A stretch of DNA of 64,000 bases. Source: Methylophaga sp. Its GTDB lineage: Bacteria > Pseudomonadota > Gammaproteobacteria > Nitrosococcales > Methylophagaceae. The stretch is from contig JAFIFW010000018.1 of NCBI GenBank assembly GCA_020831825.1, positions 62,001-126,000 of the forward strand. The letters run 5' to 3'. Below are positions 59,571 to 64,000 of the stretch, piece by piece (position 1 is the first letter of the stretch; the number at the start of each line of letters is the position of its first letter). A program made the translations under genes and the position numbers. Below the pieces are notes generated by a model that ran no database searches, had not been told where the DNA came from, and saw only the letters and a list, made by a program, of their open reading frames with translations.

Positions 59571-59984
59571 ATGTTGGATGAACAAAGCCTGTTGCAAGCA
59601 CCAGAAGAGGACTACATGAATGCCGAACAACTGGCGTTTTTTGATGATCTGCTGCTGCGAACCAAACAGGAAACCCAGGAAGAAATAGAACGGCTTCGAC
59701 AGGACATGGATATGAGCGGCCAGGTCAGCGATGTCTCAGACAGAGCCACGCTTGAGGAAGAAGCGCAAATCGCCATAAGAATTGCAGACAGAAAGCGACA
59801 ATTGATCCCCAAAATTGATGCTGCGCGCAGGCGCATTCAAACCGGCGATTATGGCTATTGTCTTGAAACTGGTGAACCTATTGGTATTGCCCGGTTGTTG
59901 ATTCGTCCGACGGCGGAATATTGCACAGACGTCAAACAACTCAATGAAAAAAGAGAACTCAACTATGACCACAAGCAACGATAA
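59571..59984 (+). CDS. DksA/TraR-family protein lacking the zinc cysteine set
   Basis: 137 residues from ATG 59571 (AGAAGG eight bases before it). DksA layout: N-terminal helices, coiled coil with tip D54-x-x-D57-R-A59 that reaches the RNA polymerase secondary channel, and a C-terminal finger. Where DksA has CxxC-x17-CxxC, this has C97-LET and C118-TDV: only two of four cysteines. Such zinc-independent DksA paralogues (DksA2 of Pseudomonas) take over from DksA in zinc starvation and are Zur-controlled. It fits here: gene order dksA2-zigA-like-DUF1826-zrgA-zur. Confidence 0.88.
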   Translation: MLDEQSLLQAPEEDYMNAEQLAFFDDLLLRTKQETQEEIERLRQDMDMSGQVSDVSDRATLEEEAQIAIRIADRKRQLIPKIDAARRRIQTGDYGYCLETGEPIGIARLLIRPTAEYCTDVKQLNEKRELNYDHKQR

Positions 59985-61179
59985 ACGCCTGCCGGTGACC
60001 GTACTGTCGGGATTTCTCGGCGCCGGAAAAACCACAGTGCTGAATCACATCCTGCATAATCGGCAGGGTCGGCGAGTGGCTGTGATTGTCAACGATATGA
60101 GTGAAATCAACATCGATGCCAAACAAGTCCAAAACGATGTACAGCTCAATCGTGCCGAGGAAAAACTGGTTGAGATGAGCAATGGTTGCATTTGCTGCAC
60201 ATTGCGTGAAGATTTGCTGGTTGAAGTGCGTGCATTGGCGGAAGCCGGCAAGTTTGATTATCTGGTGATTGAGTCCACCGGTATTTCTGAACCATTACCA
60301 GTAGCCGAAACCTTTACCTTTGCCGATGAGGATGGCATCAGTCTGTCAGATGTAGCACGTCTTGATACCATGGTGACTGTGGTTGATGCAGTCAATTTTC
60401 TGCGTGATTACAATGAAGCAAAATACCTGCAAGAAACCGGAGAAAGTCTTGGCGAGGAGGATCAACGCAGCGTGGCAGACTTGCTGGTTGATCAGATTGA
60501 GTTTTGTGATGTGATTTTGCTCAGCAAAACAGATTTATGCAGCCAGACGCAACAGGCAGAAGTCTCAGCCATTCTGAAAAGCCTCAATCCAGAAGCTGAA
60601 ATCGTTGCTATTGATCATGGCAAGGTGCCTCTGGATAAAGTTTTGGGAACCGGATCTTTCAGTTTCGAACGTGCTGAGCAGGCTGCGGGTTGGTTAAAGG
60701 AAATGCGAGGCGAGCATGTGCCTGAGACCGAAGAATATGGCATCAGCAGCTTTGCCTACATTGCCAGGAGGCCATTTCACCCACAAAAATTTCATGATTT
60801 CCTGCATCAGAAATGGCCCTCTGGCAAGCTGATTCGCTCTAAAGGCTATTTTTGGCTGGCCAGTCGACCACAGTTTGCCTGTCAATGGAATCAGGCGGGA
60901 GGTATTGCACGTTATGGTTTCGCCGGAATGTTCTGGAAAGCTGTGCCTGAAGATCGCTGGCCGGAAGATGAGGCTTCACGCGCGGTCATTATGGAAAACT
61001 GGCAAGAACCATTTGGCGATATGCGTCAGGAGCTGGTGTTTATCGGCCAGAATCTCGATCGGCAGTTGATTACCGAGCAACTGGATCAATGCTTGCTCAG
61101 TGATGCCGAGTTACTGGCCGGCAAGACGCTGTGGGAAACGATGCCGGATCCATTTCCTGCTTGGGATGAGGTCGCCTGA
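59965..61179 (+). CDS. zigA: ZigA/COG0523 zinc-chaperone GTPase
   Basis: 404 residues from ATG 59965. CobW/COG0523 fold: Walker [10 protein letters not shown] (16-24), the metal-binding GCICC motif (C75, C77, C78, [12 protein letters not shown]), switch EST ([14 protein letters not shown]) and SKTD base-recognition motif. C-terminal CobW_C domain ([19 protein letters not shown]). Zur-regulated members transfer zinc to essential proteins in deficiency. Overlaps the dksA-like gene by 20 bases; the next gene starts on its stop codon. Confidence 0.9.
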   Translation: MTTSNDKRLPVTVLSGFLGAGKTTVLNHILHNRQGRRVAVIVNDMSEINIDAKQVQNDVQLNRAEEKLVEMSNGCICCTLREDLLVEVRALAEAGKFDYLVIESTGISEPLPVAETFTFADEDGISLSDVARLDTMVTVVDAVNFLRDYNEAKYLQETGESLGEEDQRSVADLLVDQIEFCDVILLSKTDLCSQTQQAEVSAILKSLNPEAEIVAIDHGKVPLDKVLGTGSFSFERAEQAAGWLKEMRGEHVPETEEYGISSFAYIARRPFHPQKFHDFLHQKWPSGKLIRSKGYFWLASRPQFACQWNQAGGIARYGFAGMFWKAVPEDRWPEDEASRAVIMENWQEPFGDMRQELVFIGQNLDRQLITEQLDQCLLSDAELLAGKTLWETMPDPFPAWDEVA

Positions 61180-61832
61180 TGCTTGCAGAAAACCCGCTTT
61201 ATTCACCTACGAGCGTCTTTGGCGATGAGCCAATGGTGATGACTCGGATTTATGATGCCGAGGTAAATCTGGCCGTCTGGAATCGCAGACCTGAACGACA
61301 AGTCATTGATTATGCTGAGCTGCTTTGTCAGCAATCTGTGGCACTTCAAATTCGAAGTATTGTTGAGCCTGCCAGTGCTATGGAATTCCTCATTGAAGAG
61401 CTACCTGACAAACCCGGACGGCTTAATTTTGTCAAAGATGTAGCTGGATTGGCCGAGATGTTTGCGGATCTGTTCGAGCTGGAACGCGTCGGGATCAGAC
61501 TGAGCATTATCGACAATACCATGTGTCCAAGATTTCATACCGATCACTTGCCATGCCGGTTGGTGACGAGTTATGCAGGCGCTGCCACACAATGGCTGCC
61601 AGAAGTGACTGTTGACAGAAGCAAGCTTGGCGCTGGTGCAGCTGGCTTGCCCGATCATCAATCTGGAATCTATCGTGATTCGGATATGATCCAGCAACTA
61701 AACACAAGCGACGTTGCTTTGCTTAAAGGCGAAGGCTGGCAAGGTAATAGTGGATACGGTATCGTGCATCGATCACCCGCCATCAATGTCGATGAAAAAC
61801 GTTTGTTATTAACACTGGATTTTGCTGAGTAA
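61179..61832 (+). CDS. DUF1826 protein
   Basis: 217 residues. DUF1826 occurs next to COG0523 GTPases in Zur regulons and has no established function. The segment CPRFHTDHLPCRLVTSYAG contains H120-x-D122 and GIVHRSP places H197 downstream, an order like the HxD...H iron site of 2-oxoglutarate dioxygenases, but no other support for this is visible. Shares one base with the zigA stop. Confidence 0.85.
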   Translation: MLAENPLYSPTSVFGDEPMVMTRIYDAEVNLAVWNRRPERQVIDYAELLCQQSVALQIRSIVEPASAMEFLIEELPDKPGRLNFVKDVAGLAEMFADLFELERVGIRLSIIDNTMCPRFHTDHLPCRLVTSYAGAATQWLPEVTVDRSKLGAGAAGLPDHQSGIYRDSDMIQQLNTSDVALLKGEGWQGNSGYGIVHRSPAINVDEKRLLLTLDFAE

Positions 61833-61853
61833 CTTTGAAGAGGATATAGATCA

Positions 61854-62468
61854 ATGCGGATATCGTTGTTCGTAACTGTAACTCTATTGCCATTGATGCT
61901 GGCTTCTCAGGTCTATGGGCACGGAGATCATCACCACAATCACGATCACAGCCATGCCCATGAACATAGTGACCATCACAGCCATACACACGATCATCAC
62001 CATGCTGATGACCACCGACATCATGGCGCTCATGTTCATGGCTTGGCTCATCTTGATGTCATCATCGCAGAAAGTCAGCTGATGTTAAGCCTGCAATCAC
62101 CGGCGATGGATATCGTCGGCTTTGAACATCAGCCAGGCGACGCGGCGCAGCAAGCTCAGTTAGAACAAGCACTGAGCAAGCTACAGCAGCCTGACAATGT
62201 TTTTAAGGTCAACAATGGTGCCTGTTCACTGCAACAACTGACCGTTAACAATCCGTTTGATACCGCGGGAAATCATGCAGATCATGTCGATATTCAAGCC
62301 GAGTATCTTTTCGACTGCGCGGCTGCCTCATCGATCAGCGTCATCGATGTCACTCTGTTCAAGCATTTTCCAGATGTCAGCAGCATCAATGTTCAGCTTG
62401 TCACTGATCATGATCAGCAACAACTCAACTTGACGCCGAACCATTCTCGGATCAGGATCGCGGAATGA
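61854..62468 (+). CDS. zrgA: ZrgA-like periplasmic zinc-binding protein (DUF2796)
   Basis: 204 residues. Signal peptide (to about VYG, 21), then a run of about 40 residues (22-62) with more than 20 histidines, followed by the DUF2796 domain (HVHGLAHLDVIIAESQLML, MDIVGFEHQPGDAAQQAQLE). ZrgA in Vibrio is a zinc-uptake component with TonB-linked partners. GAGG-type RBS. Last gene before zur, which overlaps it by four bases. Confidence 0.87.
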   Translation: MRISLFVTVTLLPLMLASQVYGHGDHHHNHDHSHAHEHSDHHSHTHDHHHADDHRHHGAHVHGLAHLDVIIAESQLMLSLQSPAMDIVGFEHQPGDAAQQAQLEQALSKLQQPDNVFKVNNGACSLQQLTVNNPFDTAGNHADHVDIQAEYLFDCAAASSISVIDVTLFKHFPDVSSINVQLVTDHDQQQLNLTPNHSRIRIAE

Positions 62469-62920
62469 CTTCCGCAAAACTTGAAAAAATACTCCACCAG
62501 GCTGAGAAGCAGTGCGCTGATAATGGCGCACGACTGACCCTTAAGCGCAGACACATTCTGAAGATACTGGCATCCTCCGATTCACCCTTATCGGCCTACG
62601 AAATTGCTGATCATTACCGTGAGCAGCACTCTGAAAATATCCCGGTCATGTCGGTGTATCGAATGCTGGATTTCCTGGCACAGAACAATCTGGTGCACAA
62701 ACTCAGCTCGACTAATAAGTTTATTGCCTGCGCGCATATTGCCTGTAGTCACTCACATGAAATTCCCCAATTTCTTATTTGCGATAAATGCCACCACGTG
62801 CGTGAAGTCGGTATCAACCGAGAAGTCATCTCGGCCTTGCAGGAAAGTGTTGGCACCGTGGACTTTCAACTCAACAGTCCACAACTCGAGTTACACGGTC
62901 TCTGCGAAAACTGTCGATAA
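62465..62920 (+). CDS. zur: Fur-family zinc uptake regulator (Zur)
   Basis: 151 residues. Winged helix with ARLTLKRRHILKILASSDSP and PVMSVYRMLDFLAQNNLVH, then the dimer domain. Structural zinc pairs CDKC and CENC are present, with HIACSHSHEI supplying regulatory-site residues. As the last gene of the dksA-like/zigA/DUF1826/zrgA run it should be part of its own regulon. Coupled to zrgA by ATGA overlap. Confidence 0.9.
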   Translation: MTSAKLEKILHQAEKQCADNGARLTLKRRHILKILASSDSPLSAYEIADHYREQHSENIPVMSVYRMLDFLAQNNLVHKLSSTNKFIACAHIACSHSHEIPQFLICDKCHHVREVGINREVISALQESVGTVDFQLNSPQLELHGLCENCR

Positions 62921-62960
62921 CCTGTTTTGAACAACCTATCGATCCGCTTATCGAAAGAAC

Positions 62961-62973
62961 GATATATCATATC
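62961..62973. promoter_or_regulatory. Second copy of the 13-bp palindrome, putative Zur box for the ABC/TonB unit
   Basis: GATATATCATATC, the exact reverse complement of 59408-59420, lies between zur and the ABC ATPase, 60 bases before its ATG. Supports a separate regulated promoter here. Confidence 0.55.
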
Positions 62974-63033
62974 TATTTGTTGCGGGTGATAGCCAGAGTA
63001 CGTTTCGAGCCTTTCATTAATACAGGAAGCATC

Positions 63034-63735
63034 ATGTTGGAAGTTAAAAATCTCAGCAAACAGTTTGCTGAGCATACGGCTGTGGAAGATATCAGCTTTA
63101 AGGTGAATGCCGGAGAGGTTTTTTGTTTGTTGGGTGCCAATGGTGCTGGAAAAACCACCACCTTGAATATGCTATTGGGTTTTGAAATGCCTAGTAGAGG
63201 CAAGGCACTGCTGGATGGTGTCGATCTGGTCGCAGATCGCGAGCTCAGAAGAGACAAAATCATGTATGTACCTGAAAACGTCAATCTCTATGACGAGTTC
63301 AGTGCTGTTGAGAACATTGCATACTTGGCAGAACTTTCCAACACAGCTACCGCAAACGCCGATATCCATGCTGCGCTGAAAACGGCTGGGCTTGCTGAAG
63401 ACTTCCATCATCGTTTGGTCGGTGGTTTTTCTAAAGGCATGCGTCAGAAAGTAGCCATTGCCTTTGCCATATTGAAACAAGCTCGATTGGTCTTGATGGA
63501 TGAGCCGACATCGGGTTTGGACCCGGTCGCCACACGCGACTTTATTGCCGTTGTGAACACCTTAAAAGCACAACAGGCCTCTGTGTTGATTGTGACACAT
63601 GACTTGCAGTGCGCACATTTGCTGGCCGATCAGATCGCCATCATGAGCCGGGGAAAAATTATTGATTTGATTGAAAACAAGGAGGTATCACTGGAGCGAA
63701 TTACCCAGCGATATTTTGACAATTTTGCCGCTTGA
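63034..63735 (+). CDS. ABC transporter ATP-binding protein, single domain
   Basis: 233 residues from ATG 63034 (AGGAAG upstream; an earlier start at 62977 adds unrelated residues). Walker A GANGAGKTT (34-42), signature FSKGMRQKV, Walker B LVLMDEPTSGLDP. The fold resembles export or ABC-2 type ATPases (CcmA/NatA class) more than ZnuC. No permease gene is present before the window ends. Position after zur and a shared palindrome imply zinc-linked control. Confidence 0.85.
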   Translation: MLEVKNLSKQFAEHTAVEDISFKVNAGEVFCLLGANGAGKTTTLNMLLGFEMPSRGKALLDGVDLVADRELRRDKIMYVPENVNLYDEFSAVENIAYLAELSNTATANADIHAALKTAGLAEDFHHRLVGGFSKGMRQKVAIAFAILKQARLVLMDEPTSGLDPVATRDFIAVVNTLKAQQASVLIVTHDLQCAHLLADQIAIMSRGKIIDLIENKEVSLERITQRYFDNFAA

Positions 63736-63752
63736 GCGAGGAATAATTACAG

Positions 63753-64000
63753 ATGAAATTAAGGACACTTTCAGCAATCATGATCACGGCCAGCAGTGCC
63801 ATTCCAGCTGTCGTTAATGCTGATGATGACGCAGTTTTACGCAGCCCTGACACGATATTGGTGATTGGCAGCCGCCCGGATTATGCAACGACACATCTGG
63901 CCGGTTCTCATGATGTGATTTCACGTGAAGAACTGGCGCAACTACATATCGATAACACCATGGAGCTGTTTACCAAGGTGCCTGGGGTATATTTTGCCAG
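63753..64000 (+). CDS. TonB-dependent receptor, N-terminal part (3' cut by window edge)
   Basis: 82 codons visible. Signal peptide ending PAVVNA, then a TonB-box/plug start: DTILVIGSRPDYATTHLAG and DVISREELAQLHIDNTMELF with KVPGVYF, the standard first plug segment. Outer-membrane uptake; with the preceding genes, a zinc or zincophore receptor is plausible but not shown. Confidence 0.85.
   Translation, partial: MKLRTLSAIMITASSAIPAVVNADDDAVLRSPDTILVIGSRPDYATTHLAGSHDVISREELAQLHIDNTMELFTKVPGVYFA

Noticed and set aside
1..64000. CRISPR array, insertion sequence or prophage
   Set aside because: No regularly spaced repeats, transposase or integrase reading frames were seen, and no att-type duplication next to the tRNAs.

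Overview
The window reads as chromosome from a free-living gammaproteobacterium of moderate GC. Three conserved gene blocks point that way: pncC-recA-recX-alaS-lysC-csrA-tRNA-Ser-tRNA-Arg with mutS divergent; rpe-(gph remnant)-trpE-trpG-trpD-trpC; and osmC/yhfA-like next to a Crp/Clp-type regulator. The Na+-coupled oadGAB pump, a NaChBac-type channel and an SLC13-type carrier suggest a marine or brackish habitat. A Piscirickettsiaceae/Methylophaga-like source would fit, but that is a guess from gene content and not something the sequence proves.

Layout. 1-9.8 kb: partial pirin, two OprO/P-type porins around a two-component system and a periplasmic glutathione peroxidase, a small lipoprotein, an old-yellow-enzyme reductase and alkB. 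9.8-12.8 kb: an arsenic operon, arsR-arsC-acr3-gapdh. 12.8-16.3 kb: an S4 protein and oadGAB. 16.3-17.8 kb: no intact gene, with coding-like fragments that look like a decayed gene running into the next start codon. 17.8-21.1 kb: RNase J-like protein, small Arg-rich protein, patatin, DUF2726. 21.2-27.3 kb: a complete peptide-type ABC importer with a membrane-anchored binding protein and oversized permeases. 27.3-36.9 kb: tRNAs, csrA, lysC, alaS, recX, recA, pncC and mutS. 37-43.4 kb: ycgL, osmC-like, crp/clp-like and the trp operon with rpe.

43.5-52.4 kb: a DUF3530/spermidine-synthase-like pair, an L,D-transpeptidase, YgiQ, cytochrome b561 with YceI, two small minus-strand genes (one only 44 codons, with a strong ribosome binding site), and tsaB-cmoA-cmoB. 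52.4-57.2 kb: a surface-antigen-like protein, a frameshifted remnant, an SLC13 permease, a lipocalin, a voltage-gated Na+ channel and a tandem ribbon-helix-helix repressor with palindromes upstream. 57.3-64 kb: a PAS-GGDEF-EAL-CZB protein followed by a zinc homeostasis island (DksA-like protein without its zinc cysteines, ZigA-type GTPase, DUF1826, ZrgA-like His-rich protein, Zur, ABC ATPase, TonB receptor).

The most distinctive part is the zinc island. The same 13-bp imperfect palindrome lies upstream of its first gene and upstream of the ABC/TonB pair that follows zur, so the two units may form one regulon. The protein just before it carries a C-terminal CZB domain, a known zinc-sensing module, and may link zinc to c-di-GMP. 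Other points worth following are the gph remnant between rpe and trpE, the Clp-like substitution in the Crp homologue, an arsenic operon with a GAPDH but no arsJ in view, and the 44-codon membrane peptide.
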